NCBI GenBank assembly: GCA_965204715.1
Contig: OZ242009.1
Span: forward strand, 2,790,001-2,854,000
DNA from: CATOSP01 sp965204715
GTDB taxonomy: Bacteria > Chloroflexota > Dehalococcoidia > Lucifugimonadales > UBA3495
Length of the DNA stretch: 64,000 nt
Reading direction: 5' to 3'
Shown: positions 18,520 to 28,464 of the stretch, in pieces
How positions within the stretch are numbered: position 1 is the first letter of the stretch
Layout of the letters: every line of letters begins with the position of its first letter
The notes under the pieces: model-generated
The model's input: the letters and a program-made list of their open reading frames with translations, nothing else
Databases searched by the model: none
Told to the model about the DNA's origin: nothing
Translations under genes and position numbers: made by a program

Positions 18520-19533
18520 ATGGTAACGAAGATCGGGATCAACGGCTTTGGCAGAATCGGCCGCTTGGTGCTCCGCGCTACCAACAAGTTACATATGGAC
18601 AAGCTGGAGGTGGCGGCGGTCAATGATCTCACCGACGCCAAGACCAACGCCCACTTGCTCAAGTATGACACTACCTACGGCGGTTATCCCGGTCACGTGG
18701 AATCAAGCAACGGTGACCTCATCGTCGACGGCCACAGCATCCGGGTCTTCTCCGAGCGCGACCCGGCGCAAATCCCCTGGTCCGAAATGGGCGTTGATCT
18801 CGTTGTGGAGTCCACCGGAATCTTCACCAACGCCGCTCAGGCTGCCGGGCATTTCGAAGGCGGCGCCAAGAAGGTCGTCATTTCCGCCCCTGCTACAGGG
18901 GAGGACCTGACCGTAGTGCTTGGGGTCAACGGTCACCTCTACGACGCCGAGAAGCACAAGATAGTGTCCAACGCCTCCTGTACCACCAACTGCTTCGCCC
19001 CGATGGTCAAGGTTGTCAACGATGCCTTTGGCGTCGAACATGGCGTGATGTCAACCATCCACTCCTACACCAACGACCAGTCCATCCTTGACCAGCGGCA
19101 TTCGGACCTCCGACGCGCCCGCGCCGCCGCCGTGAACATCATCCCCACCACCACCGGCGCGGCCAGGGCAGTGGGTCTGGTGCTCCCTGAACTGAACGGC
19201 AGGCTCGATGGCATGGCCTTCCGTGTTCCCACTGTCACCGGTTCCATCACCGACTTTACGGCCACGGTCTCCCGCGATGTGACCGTCGACGAGGTCAACC
19301 AGGCTTTCCGGGAAGCTGCCGGGGGTGCTTTGAATGGCATCCTGGAATACTGCGATGAGCCTCTGGTAAGCTCCGACTTCCAGGGCAACAGCCATAGCTG
19401 CATCTACGACGCCCTTTCAACCATCGTGATGCAAGACCGGATGGTCAAGGTGATGGGCTGGTACGACAATGAGTGGGGTTACTCCTGCCGCACCGCCGAC
19501 CTCTGCGCCCTAATGAGCGACAAGGGAATCTAA
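18520..19533 (+). CDS. gap: Glyceraldehyde-3-phosphate dehydrogenase
   Basis: Cytoplasmic glycolytic enzyme that oxidises glyceraldehyde-3-phosphate to 1,3-bisphosphoglycerate. The NAD-binding GINGFGRIGR is at residues 6-15, the adenine-ribose acidic residue at Asp36, and the catalytic SNASCTTNC with Cys154. The length of 337 residues is normal. A strong ACGGAGG lies upstream of ATG 18520. A hairpin downstream (19587-19625) may terminate the transcript. Confidence 0.97.
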   Translation: MVTKIGINGFGRIGRLVLRATNKLHMDKLEVAAVNDLTDAKTNAHLLKYDTTYGGYPGHVESSNGDLIVDGHSIRVFSERDPAQIPWSEMGVDLVVESTGIFTNAAQAAGHFEGGAKKVVISAPATGEDLTVVLGVNGHLYDAEKHKIVSNASCTTNCFAPMVKVVNDAFGVEHGVMSTIHSYTNDQSILDQRHSDLRRARAAAVNIIPTTTGAARAVGLVLPELNGRLDGMAFRVPTVTGSITDFTATVSRDVTVDEVNQAFREAAGGALNGILEYCDEPLVSSDFQGNSHSCIYDALSTIVMQDRMVKVMGWYDNEWGYSCRTADLCALMSDKGI

Positions 19534-19586
19534 CGCCGGGCTATCGGCGTACCCCCTGCGGGTCTCGCGGATATTGAGTGTTCGAC

Positions 19587-19625
19587 TCTCCCCCTCCACT
19601 TCCGGCAGTGCCGGGGAGGGGGAGA
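19587..19625 (+). terminator. GC-rich nested hairpin downstream of GAPDH
   Basis: TCTCCCCCTCC (19587-19597) pairs perfectly with GGAGGGGGAGA (19615-19625), and the loop contains a second palindrome, CCGGCAGTGCCGG (19601-19613). No clear T-run follows, so it could instead be a dispersed intergenic palindrome. It lies 54 bases after the gap stop codon. Confidence 0.5.
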
Positions 19626-19730
19626 ACCTTTATACCTCACCCCAAGACGAATCGGCAATTGAGCAAAGACCGACGGGAAAAGTTGAGCATGAACATGGAT
19701 CGTGGAGGTAGAGTGTAACTGAGTAACCAT

Positions 19731-22586
19731 ATGCCCGCGCGCCTGACCCCAGCTATCCACGCCGCCCTGCTCGTCGTCGTGGTTCTGTGCTTATCCTCCG
19801 TCGCCGTGCCTCAGACTTTTGCCCAGGGTGCTCCAATCCACCTGGGGGACAATACCGAATATGTCGGCCCACACCTGTGGACCATTTTGCAGCGGCACGC
19901 CGACGGCGAGACCGTCCCGGACTTTGTGATGGTCGAGATTGGCTACCGCACCGACCTGGAAGTTGATCCACCGTTGGAGGAGTTCATCAATTCTGTCGGC
20001 GGCGAGCAAGTCGCCGAGCACACATGGTTCATCCCAACCAGAAACGCACTATCAGTCATCCAGAGGCCGGACCTGCTGTCTATGGCTCAACCAGCGGAGG
20101 GGACGGAAGGCGAAGCCGACCCCTACCCCACGATGGACGGCACCCTAATCGATATCGTGGTCGCTTACGCGGGCGGGGTTACGGAGGAGCACGCAGTCCG
20201 GTACGCAATGTTCATCTGGGAAGGGAGCGTAGTGTTGGAGATGAGGGCTCCCGACGCGGCTACAGTGGAACGCATCCGCAGATGGCTCAACCGGTGGAGT
20301 GTACATGTCCTACCGGCGAGCGATTTCGCGGCCTTCTCGGACGATTTCCTGGCCGCTCTGGTGCCCGTGAACAGACTCACGACCCTCGCTGAGGCATTCC
20401 CGGCCACCTACCTCTCGGTGTCCACTCATGCGGGGCAGGGCCTTCCGCTTGATCGAGCGCAGTGGCCTGAGGAGGCCCTGGAGTTTGAGAAGAGCGTGAC
20501 GGCGGGGTTCTTGCCCCCGCCGCAAGGCCAAGCTTCCCCGGCCACAGTGCTTCCGCCCACGGTGACGCCTGCAGCCGTCTCTCCAACTCCCACCGCCAGA
20601 TATGACAGCGACGGCGACGGGCTGATAGAAGTCACGCATCTGGAGCAGTTGGACGCCATCCGCTACGACCTGGACGGGGACGGCAAGGCAGATAATGGTT
20701 CCGGAGTTGACACCTACGCCGCCGCCTATCCCGTGTCCGGCGAGGAAGTGGTCTGCGGCAACGACTGCAACGGCTACAAACTGGCCCGCCCGCTGGACTT
20801 CGCCGCCGCCGATAGCTACGCCTCCGGCGCGGTCAGCGGGGAGTGGACGACGGGCGAAGGATGGCGGCCCATCGGTGATGGTTGGCACCCATTTTCTGCT
20901 ACATTCAACGGAAACGGACACGCTGTCAGCAACCTGCACATCGACCACGCAGCCCAGGCCGACAGTCCCTCATTCGATGGATTCGGCCTTTTCGGCAGCG
21001 TCGGCGAATCCGGCGTGGTCCGCGAGACTGGACTGCTGAACGCCAGTGTGGCGGGCGGGGATTTCGTTGGCCCGCTGGCCGGGTCCAATCAGGGCATAGT
21101 CAGCCACAGCTACGCTACCGGCAGCGTCTCTGGATACGGGTGCGTGGGCGGACTGGTGGGAAGCAATGACTTTGGGTTAATCAGTTCTAGCTATGCTACC
21201 GGGAGTGTCTCGGGAGGCTTCAAATACCTTGGCGGGCTGGTGGGGTGCAACAACCGCGGCAAGATCATCGCCAGCTACGCCACCGGGAGCGTGTCCGGCG
21301 ATACCAGGGTTGGCGGACTGGTCGGGGATAACGACGGCTGGGTGACCACCAGCTACGCCTCCGGCAGTGTAGTGGGGCAGAAGTATGTGGGTGGCCTGGT
21401 TGGGAATCATAAGGATGGCCAAATCAGCGCCAGCTACTCTACTGGCGAAGTCACCGGAAGCCACTATATCGGCGGGCTGATCGGGGGTAATGGAGGCATA
21501 GTTATCTACACCTACGCCGTTGGCAGAGTGTCCAGCGACGGCAGCATCGCTGCGGCGAAGAGGTATATCGGGGGCTTGGCCGGTTACAATCCCGGCATTA
21601 TCGACACCAGCTTCTGGGATACGGAAACCTCCGGCCAGCGGGTTGGAATCGGGATTGAAATTGGAGATGGGAGGTCTTCAAACGTGCTTGGCAATAGCAC
21701 TGCCGAGCTTCAATCGCCTGAAGGATACATCGGCCCATACCAGGAGTGGGACGTTACCCTGGGAATCGAGGGCTGGGGAAACACCCCGCATTACAATCTC
21801 CGTGACTATTGGGACTTCGGCACGGGCAGCGATTATCCGGCTCTGAAAGTTGACTTCGACGGCGACGGGACGGCGACTTGGCATGAGTTCGGCAATCAGC
21901 GTGGACATGCGCCTGGTCTAGTGCCTGTGCCGGTGGTAGATAACTGCGTGGAATTCATAGCCACCCCCGCTATCACCGGCGTTTGGAGCAGCAACTGCGC
22001 GTCCGGCAGCCGGCCTGGCAGCTACGCCCGCTTCTACACCTTCACCCTGACCGAACCGTCGGGAGTGATAATCGACCTGGAATCCGGCGATTCCGATACC
22101 TACCTCTACCTCTTGCAAGGCAGGGGAAGGACTGGACAGGTCTTTGCAAGCCAAGGTTCCAGCAGTAGAAGCTCCAGGATAGAGCATATGTTGGGCGTCG
22201 GGACCTACACCGTCGAGGCAACCACCTACGATAGCGGTCAGACCGGCAGTTTCACGTTAACCGTCAACAGGTTCGCAACTCCTCCACCACCTCCAACGTA
22301 TACGCCTGTTGCGCCTGCGCCCATCCCGGCGTCGACACTGCCCCCACCACATACGCCTGCCTTCATGCCGACTTCGACTCCCATGCCACCGGAACCCACC
22401 AACACCTCTGTGCCAACGGCAACAGCAACTCCGGTGCTGGAACCCGCCCCTGCTCATGAATCAGTCGGCGCGTGCAGTTACCCGGGCGGAGATACCCCGG
22501 GGGATATCAGTATGTTCCTATTGGCGGCTCCGCTGATTGTAATAGGCTGGTTGAAGTCCGGCTCGCGGCGAAGGCGGGACCGGTGA
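19731..22586 (+). CDS. Secreted, membrane-anchored protein with GLUG repeats and a PPC domain
   Basis: The 951-residue protein starts with a Sec signal (about 1-32, ending TFAQG). A region of about 250 residues of unknown fold follows, then a Pro/Thr linker and an EF-hand-like calcium segment (DSDGDGLIEV ... DLDGDGKAD, about 292-321). Five to six GLUG-type repeats follow (about 430-620), each with GGLVGxN and SYATGSVSG-like cores, which in related proteins build a beta-solenoid on the cell surface. A PPC-type beta domain (about 740-850), a Pro-rich linker and a C-terminal hydrophobic helix plus Arg-rich tail (about 925-951) complete it. It is probably a surface or adhesive protein; no catalytic residues are recognised. 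Confidence 0.8.
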   Translation: MPARLTPAIHAALLVVVVLCLSSVAVPQTFAQGAPIHLGDNTEYVGPHLWTILQRHADGETVPDFVMVEIGYRTDLEVDPPLEEFINSVGGEQVAEHTWFIPTRNALSVIQRPDLLSMAQPAEGTEGEADPYPTMDGTLIDIVVAYAGGVTEEHAVRYAMFIWEGSVVLEMRAPDAATVERIRRWLNRWSVHVLPASDFAAFSDDFLAALVPVNRLTTLAEAFPATYLSVSTHAGQGLPLDRAQWPEEALEFEKSVTAGFLPPPQGQASPATVLPPTVTPAAVSPTPTARYDSDGDGLIEVTHLEQLDAIRYDLDGDGKADNGSGVDTYAAAYPVSGEEVVCGNDCNGYKLARPLDFAAADSYASGAVSGEWTTGEGWRPIGDGWHPFSATFNGNGHAVSNLHIDHAAQADSPSFDGFGLFGSVGESGVVRETGLLNASVAGGDFVGPLAGSNQGIVSHSYATGSVSGYGCVGGLVGSNDFGLISSSYATGSVSGGFKYLGGLVGCNNRGKIIASYATGSVSGDTRVGGLVGDNDGWVTTSYASGSVVGQKYVGGLVGNHKDGQISASYSTGEVTGSHYIGGLIGGNGGIVIYTYAVGRVSSDGSIAAAKRYIGGLAGYNPGIIDTSFWDTETSGQRVGIGIEIGDGRSSNVLGNSTAELQSPEGYIGPYQEWDVTLGIEGWGNTPHYNLRDYWDFGTGSDYPALKVDFDGDGTATWHEFGNQRGHAPGLVPVPVVDNCVEFIATPAITGVWSSNCASGSRPGSYARFYTFTLTEPSGVIIDLESGDSDTYLYLLQGRGRTGQVFASQGSSSRSSRIEHMLGVGTYTVEATTYDSGQTGSFTLTVNRFATPPPPPTYTPVAPAPIPASTLPPPHTPAFMPTSTPMPPEPTNTSVPTATATPVLEPAPAHESVGACSYPGGDTPGDISMFLLAAPLIVIGWLKSGSRRRRDR

Positions 22587-22750
22587 CTGAATCCAATCCG
22601 ATTTTGCCCTGTTCTCTCAATCACGCTTCATTCAATTGTCGATTCGCCTTAATGAGCAACCCCATTTTCCTTCACGCTGGACTTGGTCTCTCCAATATGG
22701 CATTGACAGTTGATCAGCCTTGTCTGGCCAGACAGCTTGAGTGCTAGCCG

Positions 22751-25700
22751 ATGCTGGGGTCTTGGTTGCAAGGTCTGCCGATAGGCAGAGACTTCCCCTG
22801 GTCGTCCCTCGCCCTTGCATTGGTCCTGTTCCTCGCCCTCGCTCTCAGACTGAATGGCGTCAATTGGGACGATGGGTACGGTTTTCACCCGGACGAGCGG
22901 GACTTCTACATGCGCGCCGGGTGCATGTATGAAGCCCTGGCCGATAGGCCCGGCTACCAGGAATGCGGCTACCTGATCGATTATCCGGACACCACTGCCG
23001 GAATTCCCAGCCTCCTTGAGTTCCTCGACTCTGAACGAAGTCCGCTCAACCCGCACTGGTTCCCCCTGGGCAGTATCCTCTTGTACCTGCTGCTTCCCCT
23101 GCGCGCCGTCGTCGAGATGTTCACCGACGTTTCCGCTCTGGACATGCGCTACGTCGGGCGTCCGCTGTCCGCTTTAGCCGACGTTGGTTCGGTGTTCCTG
23201 GTGTTCGTGTTGGGCAGGCGCATGTACGGCGTGGGCGTGGGTCTTCTCGCCGCGCTGTTGACGTCGCTCGCTGTAATCAACGTCCAGAACAGCCACTTCT
23301 ATCGCCCCGAGACCTTCAGCGTCCTGTTCATCCTGGCCAGCCTCTGGGCCATGCTCCGGGTGATGGAGGGACGGCGCTTGCGCGACTCGGCGCTGCTTGG
23401 CGTCCTGGTCGGCCTGGCTATGGCCCCCAAAGTGAGCGTTCTCCCTCTGATTGCTCCACTGGCCCTCGTCTACGGGTCCCGGTTGTGGGATGCCCACGAG
23501 GGCCGCCTCTCCGCGGTCACGCCCCGCACTGGCGGCGTCATCGCAGGTCACGCCGCGTTGGCCGGAATGTTGGCCCTGGCCGCCTATCTGCTCACGTCGC
23601 CCTATTCCCTGCTGGACGCCCGAACCTTCATTGAAGGTGTAGGCAGCCAGGTTGCGATGGCCAGCACCGCTGGTTCCCTGCCCTTCACCATCCAGTACAT
23701 CGGCACGCCGCCCTTCCTGTATCAACTCCAACAGACATCGGTCTGGGGGTTCGGCCTGCCCCTCGGTATCCTCGTATGGTTGGCCGTCCCGTTCACCGTC
23801 GTCATGGCCGTGATGAGTGGACGGCAGCGGCGCGCCGACCTGCTGATGTTGGCCTGGGTTATCCCGTCCCTGCTGGTCCTGGAAAGTTTCGAGGTGCGCT
23901 TCCTGCGATACATGGCTCCCCTCGTCCCTTTCCTGGTCTTGATGGGGTCTCGCATGGCGCTCTGGTTGGTCTCCGCAAGCATGGCTCTGGTCCAACGCAG
24001 ACCCGAGTTCGCTACGGTTGGAGACAGCAACCGCCGCGGGGCGTTACTCCAGCGTCTGGCAAGGTTCTCCCCGGCGCTGGCGTGGGTTTCCGTTGCGTTG
24101 GTTTTTCTGGTGGCCGCAACTACAGCATTTTATTCCTTCGCCTTCCAGCAGGTATACGCCGACGACCACCCGGCGGTAGCTGCATCCCGGTGGTTCCACG
24201 AAAATGTCCCGGCGGGCACGCCCATCATCAGCGATAACCACTGGGATGAGCACATCCCGAACATGTACCGCTACCGGATGTGGCAGTATCCGGTCTACGA
24301 ACACGACAACCCGGACAAAATGCGCCGTCTCGCGGCCCGCCTGGCCGAATCGGACTACCTTGTCTTCTACAGCAACCGCCCCTACAGCAGCGTTGCCAGG
24401 GATTCGGACCGTTTTCCCTACAGCCAGACCTATTACCAACAACTCTTCAATGGAGAACTGGGGTACAGGCTTCACCGGCGTTTCACCTCATACCCCCGGC
24501 TGTGGGGTGTGACGTTCCGGCACAACCCCCTGCCGCAGGCCGGCCTCCCGCCCGCCGCGGGCCAACCGGAAGAGGAGCCGGGGTGGCTCACCCTGGACCT
24601 CGGGTATGCCGACGACAACGTTGCCGGTTACGATCATCCGCAAGTCCTCGTATTCAAGAACGAAGCCCGCCTTTCCCAGCGTCTTCTGACCGGCAAACTG
24701 ACAGCCCTGCCCCACCGTGAAGCGGGCCTGCTAATGTCCCCTGAAGCAAAGGCCCGCCAACGCGCCGGCGGGACCTGGTCCGAGATCATTGACAGGAGCG
24801 GATGGCCCAACCGTGTCCCAATACTGGCTTGGCTTGGTTTGGTTGAGTTCGTTTACCTGCTCTCCCTGCCCCTGGCCATGTTCCTGTTCCGTCCCCTGCC
24901 CGACCGTGGAATCGTTCTGGCACGGATACTCGGGCTGCTGCTGGTCAGCTATTTCGCCTGGTTGATCGTCAGCTTGGGGTGGGCGGAGTTTTCCCGGACG
25001 GCCTTCTACCTGGGTCTCTTGACCCTGGCCATTCTGTCTGGTGCAATCCTGACTTTCCGCGCCAGGGGAATATGGGTATGGGTGCGTCAGCACTGGCAGG
25101 TCCTGCTGTTCGCCGAAGTCCTCTTCCTCGTGGCCTTCCTCGCCTTCGTCGCTGTCCGCGCCGCCAACCCCGACCTGTGGCACCCCTGGCGTGGAGGCGA
25201 GAAGCCGATGGAGTTTGCCTACCTGAACGCGGTAATTCGCTCTACGTCCATGCCCCCTTATGATCCCTGGCACTCCGGGGGTTATTTGAACTACTACTAT
25301 TGGGGCTATTTCATTCTCGCCAGCCTGGTACGGGTTACCGGAATCCTCCCCGCCGTGGCCTTCAACCTCGCTGTCCCCCTCTTTTTCGCCCTGACGCTCA
25401 CCGGCGCCTACTCCGTCGTATACAACCTCACCGAGGGTCTGCGCCGGTCTCAGTCCTCCGATGGCGGCTCCATACCGGAAGATGCTGGAGGTCCTCGCCA
25501 CACGGCATCCTGGCTAAATCGCAACCTCGCCGTCCTGGCCGGGCTGACTGCGGGCCTGTTCGCCTCAGTTATCGGCAATTTGGACGGCATAGTGCAGGTC
25601 GCCCAGGGAAGCTGGCGCGCTCTTACCGAAGGCGCAGCGTTTCCCCCATTTGACTTCTGGCGCAGCAGCCGAATGATTCCCCCACTGGAAGACCTCGAAC

Positions 25701-27244
25701 CGCATCCCCTGGCATTCTGGCTCCCGGACCGTATCTCCGGCCACGCCGACGTTTCATGGCACATAACCGAGTTTCCCTTCTTCACCTTCCTATTCGCCGA
25801 CCTGCATCCCCACATGATGGTCATCCCGTTCACCCTGCTCCTGATTGGACTGGGACTAAGCCTGGTCGCGGGTCTGAAAGCCGGCGGAATCGTATGGGCC
25901 GCCGCATCCGTTCTTGCCCTGGGAGTAACGCTGGGGTCCCTGTGGGCCGTCAATAGCTGGGACTACCCATCATACTTGCTTCTGGCCGTCGTTCTGGCCG
26001 GACTGGCGTCGTACTTCCTTCCCTGGACGGCCAAGCGGAGGTGGGCTGTTGGCGGTGCACTGATTGGAGCGGTCCTGGCGATAAGCGTACTAGCTTTCCT
26101 GCCGTTCCATCAGTCCTACGAGACCTTCCAGACGGGAATCGAACCGTCGAAGTGGCGCACCCCGATTCACAGCTTCATCGGTGTCCACGGCCTGTTCCTC
26201 CTTATATCCGGCACGTTTCTGTTAGTGCGGACCCGACGCACCCTGGTCCAGATTGGTCTCTGGGCGCTGCGGAGAAGAGATTCTTCCGAGGATGCCGGGG
26301 TCCGCAACCCCCGTATCAGAATCCCCGCCGCGGTAATCCTGTCAGGCACCGCCGCGGCAATGTACTTCGCGGCGGCAGGCTACTGGACCGCGGCCATGTT
26401 GGTGGCGCTGGCGGCTTTGGCAGCCCTGACTGCGGTCCAGGAAATGATGTCGGGCGGAATCGGACGCCCCTGGTCCATCACGCCCCTGGTCCTGGCGGCG
26501 ATGGCCCTGGCAATCGGCGCAGGCGTGGATATCGTGCGTATAGAGGGAGACATCGGGCGCATGAACACCCAGTTCAAGTATTACCTTGAGATGTGGGTAT
26601 TGCTCAGCCTGGCCTCTGCGTTTTTCCTGTGGCAGCTAGTGGGCCGTCGCACAAACTTCGGGTGGGCCAAAGCTATATGGACGGCAGTGTTGTTGCTATT
26701 CGTGGGGTCAAGCCTCATCTATACAGTTATGGGCGCCAAGTCCCGCATCGCTGACCGATTCTCCGATGGTCCAATCACTCTGAACGGCGCTGACTACATG
26801 ACGCGGGCCGTCCACTGGGAAAAGGACCGCCCGCTGGTCTTGAAAAATGACCTGGAAGCCATCCGGTGGCTGCAAGACAATGTCCGAGGTTCCCCGGTGG
26901 TCCTGGAGGCCCACGGAGACCAGTATCACTGGAACAGCCGTATTTCCGACTATACCGGGTTGCCCACGGTTCTCGGATGGCCTTGGCACCAGATACAGCA
27001 GAGGATGGCCTATGACTTCTCAGTGCGGGAACGGGCGACCGCGGTGACAGAGCTTTATGAGACCTGGGATGTGACTCGGGCCCAGGGCCTCCTCGACGAG
27101 TATGAGATCACATACATCGTGGTTGGTGAGTTGGAGCGGGCCTATTACAGCCCGGCAGGGCTGAATAAGTTTCAAATCATGGCTCGATCAGGCATTCTCC
27201 AACCAGTGTTCCAGAACGAAGGAGTGGTGATATATCAGAGATAG
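22751..27244 (+). CDS. Giant membrane protein: GT-C glycosyltransferase-like half fused to DUF2298 (YYY) half
   Basis: A 1497-residue polytopic membrane protein. The N-terminal half (about 1-620) looks like a GT-C/PMT-type glycosyltransferase: a first extracytoplasmic loop with HPDERDF (about 43-49), the NSHFYRPETF loop and many hydrophobic helices, then a soluble domain. The C-terminal half (about 690-1497) matches the DUF2298/'YYY' membrane family, with the name-giving GGYLNYYYWGYFIL near residues 842-855 and DLHPHMMVIPFTLLLIGL later. The two halves are often separate genes. It probably handles lipid-linked sugars at the cell envelope, but substrates are unknown. ATG 22751 has only a weak ribosome-binding site. 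Confidence 0.85.
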   Translation: MLGSWLQGLPIGRDFPWSSLALALVLFLALALRLNGVNWDDGYGFHPDERDFYMRAGCMYEALADRPGYQECGYLIDYPDTTAGIPSLLEFLDSERSPLNPHWFPLGSILLYLLLPLRAVVEMFTDVSALDMRYVGRPLSALADVGSVFLVFVLGRRMYGVGVGLLAALLTSLAVINVQNSHFYRPETFSVLFILASLWAMLRVMEGRRLRDSALLGVLVGLAMAPKVSVLPLIAPLALVYGSRLWDAHEGRLSAVTPRTGGVIAGHAALAGMLALAAYLLTSPYSLLDARTFIEGVGSQVAMASTAGSLPFTIQYIGTPPFLYQLQQTSVWGFGLPLGILVWLAVPFTVVMAVMSGRQRRADLLMLAWVIPSLLVLESFEVRFLRYMAPLVPFLVLMGSRMALWLVSASMALVQRRPEFATVGDSNRRGALLQRLARFSPALAWVSVALVFLVAATTAFYSFAFQQVYADDHPAVAASRWFHENVPAGTPIISDNHWDEHIPNMYRYRMWQYPVYEHDNPDKMRRLAARLAESDYLVFYSNRPYSSVARDSDRFPYSQTYYQQLFNGELGYRLHRRFTSYPRLWGVTFRHNPLPQAGLPPAAGQPEEEPGWLTLDLGYADDNVAGYDHPQVLVFKNEARLSQRLLTGKLTALPHREAGLLMSPEAKARQRAGGTWSEIIDRSGWPNRVPILAWLGLVEFVYLLSLPLAMFLFRPLPDRGIVLARILGLLLVSYFAWLIVSLGWAEFSRTAFYLGLLTLAILSGAILTFRARGIWVWVRQHWQVLLFAEVLFLVAFLAFVAVRAANPDLWHPWRGGEKPMEFAYLNAVIRSTSMPPYDPWHSGGYLNYYYWGYFILASLVRVTGILPAVAFNLAVPLFFALTLTGAYSVVYNLTEGLRRSQSSDGGSIPEDAGGPRHTASWLNRNLAVLAGLTAGLFASVIGNLDGIVQVAQGSWRALTEGAAFPPFDFWRSSRMIPPLEDLEPHPLAFWLPDRISGHADVSWHITEFPFFTFLFADLHPHMMVIPFTLLLIGLGLSLVAGLKAGGIVWAAASVLALGVTLGSLWAVNSWDYPSYLLLAVVLAGLASYFLPWTAKRRWAVGGALIGAVLAISVLAFLPFHQSYETFQTGIEPSKWRTPIHSFIGVHGLFLLISGTFLLVRTRRTLVQIGLWALRRRDSSEDAGVRNPRIRIPAAVILSGTAAAMYFAAAGYWTAAMLVALAALAALTAVQEMMSGGIGRPWSITPLVLAAMALAIGAGVDIVRIEGDIGRMNTQFKYYLEMWVLLSLASAFFLWQLVGRRTNFGWAKAIWTAVLLLFVGSSLIYTVMGAKSRIADRFSDGPITLNGADYMTRAVHWEKDRPLVLKNDLEAIRWLQDNVRGSPVVLEAHGDQYHWNSRISDYTGLPTVLGWPWHQIQQRMAYDFSVRERATAVTELYETWDVTRAQGLLDEYEITYIVVGELERAYYSPAGLNKFQIMARSGILQPVFQNEGVVIYQR

Positions 27245-27513
27245 GGCCGCAAATTGGATGGTTTCATTCCCGTCCCCCACACCGTATCCAATACTGCTTA
27301 CTCCTTCATTCAAGGCAACTTCCAAGGCAACTTCAGCGGCATCCGTTCTCCCTGTGAGACTGTCCTCCGGCATGGGGCCATGCAGATAATCGCCACCCGC
27401 CGGGCCGGACCAGCGCCTCTTTCCAGCGTTCAGGACCGGACGCGCCTGATACGGAGCGTAGGTGCGGGACTGCCGGGTTTCCGGCAGTGGTCCGGCGGTG
27501 TAGAATGTCAACC
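27245..27513. other. Gap before the Uma2 array, no supported gene
   Basis: Open frames are present but lack recognisable domains. The end of the stretch (a TAGAAT near 27501) resembles the sequence that precedes the other array members and may be part of a promoter; the conserved leader starts at 27514. Confidence 0.45.
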
Positions 27514-27575
27514 GTGAACAGACGCCTTTCAGGGGAGCCGAAGCAGCGGCGTTGCCGCCAACTGCCAGGTGCGAT
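27514..27575 (+). repeat. 62-base conserved leader, copy 1
   Basis: The sequence from GTGAACAGA to the base before the ATG is nearly identical in front of four of the five Uma2 genes (27514, 29302, 30240, 31311) and is exactly 62 bases in each. It contains AGGGGAGCC and the self-complementary GCAGCGGCGTTGC (GCAGCGGCGCTGC in the other copies). It may hold the translation start control or be a recombination substrate. Confidence 0.75.
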
Positions 27576-28361
27576 ATGAGCACGCCCAGGACCGGCGCCA
27601 AGACGCCGCCAACCCCAGGCCGGTTCCGCTTGCCGGACCCGCCCCGGCGGGAGCCCGACGAGATGACCCAGTTCGACCGCCTGTTCAAGTACGGCAACTC
27701 CCACCACCTGGCCATCCACCTGGGCAACCCGGACACCACCCTGGTCGAGGCCGACCGCTGGATTGTGCCGGATGCCAGCTTCAACAAGTCCCGCGCCCGC
27801 CGGCCTGACCTGCTGGTGGCCTTTGACGTGGACCCGGGCCTGTACAAGGAGAGCAACGGGTACATAATCGCCGAACAGGGGAAGCCGCCGGACTTCGTGC
27901 TGGAGGTTGCCTCGGAGAGCACGGGGGATGTTGACGTGGGGGCGAAACGGGAAGACTACGCCGCCCTGGGGATACCGGAATACTGGCGGTTCGACCAGAC
28001 GGAGACGGGCCGGTATCACGGGGCGCGGCTGGCCGGGGACCGGCTGTTGGACGGCGAATACGCCGCCATTGAAATTGAAGAGCTGCCGGACGGCAATTTG
28101 CAGGGATACAGCCCCGTGCTGGAGCTTATCCTGCGTTGGGAAGGCGGTGAGCTGGTGTTCTACGACCCGGCCACGGGGCAGCACGTCCTCACCTATGCAG
28201 ACCAACTGGCCCGCGCCAATGCCGCCGAGGCCGAACTAAGCCTGGAGCAGCAGGCCCGCGCCGCCGCCGAGGCCCGCGCCGACGCCGAGAGAGAAGCCCG
28301 CGCCGCCGCTGAAGCAAGGGTCCGGGAATTGGAAGCGCGTATCTCCCGGGGAGAGGCTTGA
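27576..28361 (+). CDS. Uma2-family (DUF820) nuclease-like protein, array member 1
   Basis: A 261-residue protein with a restriction-endonuclease-like (PD-(D/E)XK) Uma2 domain. RRPDLLVAFDVDP supplies the Asp, KPPDFVLEVASESTG the Glu, and the KREDYAALGIPEYWRFD segment the Lys and the family's 'Y...G..EYW' block. The C-terminal ~60 residues are an Ala/Glu/Arg coiled coil (QQARAAAEARADAEREARAA). ATG 27576 is chosen because the 62-base leader ends there in all leader-bearing copies. Uma2 proteins are widespread in multicopy and of uncertain role. Its 3' end and downstream flank match member 4. Confidence 0.85.
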   Translation: MSTPRTGAKTPPTPGRFRLPDPPRREPDEMTQFDRLFKYGNSHHLAIHLGNPDTTLVEADRWIVPDASFNKSRARRPDLLVAFDVDPGLYKESNGYIIAEQGKPPDFVLEVASESTGDVDVGAKREDYAALGIPEYWRFDQTETGRYHGARLAGDRLLDGEYAAIEIEELPDGNLQGYSPVLELILRWEGGELVFYDPATGQHVLTYADQLARANAAEAELSLEQQARAAAEARADAEREARAAAEARVRELEARISRGEA

Positions 28362-28464
28362 CCGTCCGGCTGCCGCATTGGGGCAACCCTGAAGTCCGCC
28401 AATACCAGGTCGGCCAATACGGCCCGCAATGCCGGGATGTCCCGCCATAGCAGCGAGGTGCGCC

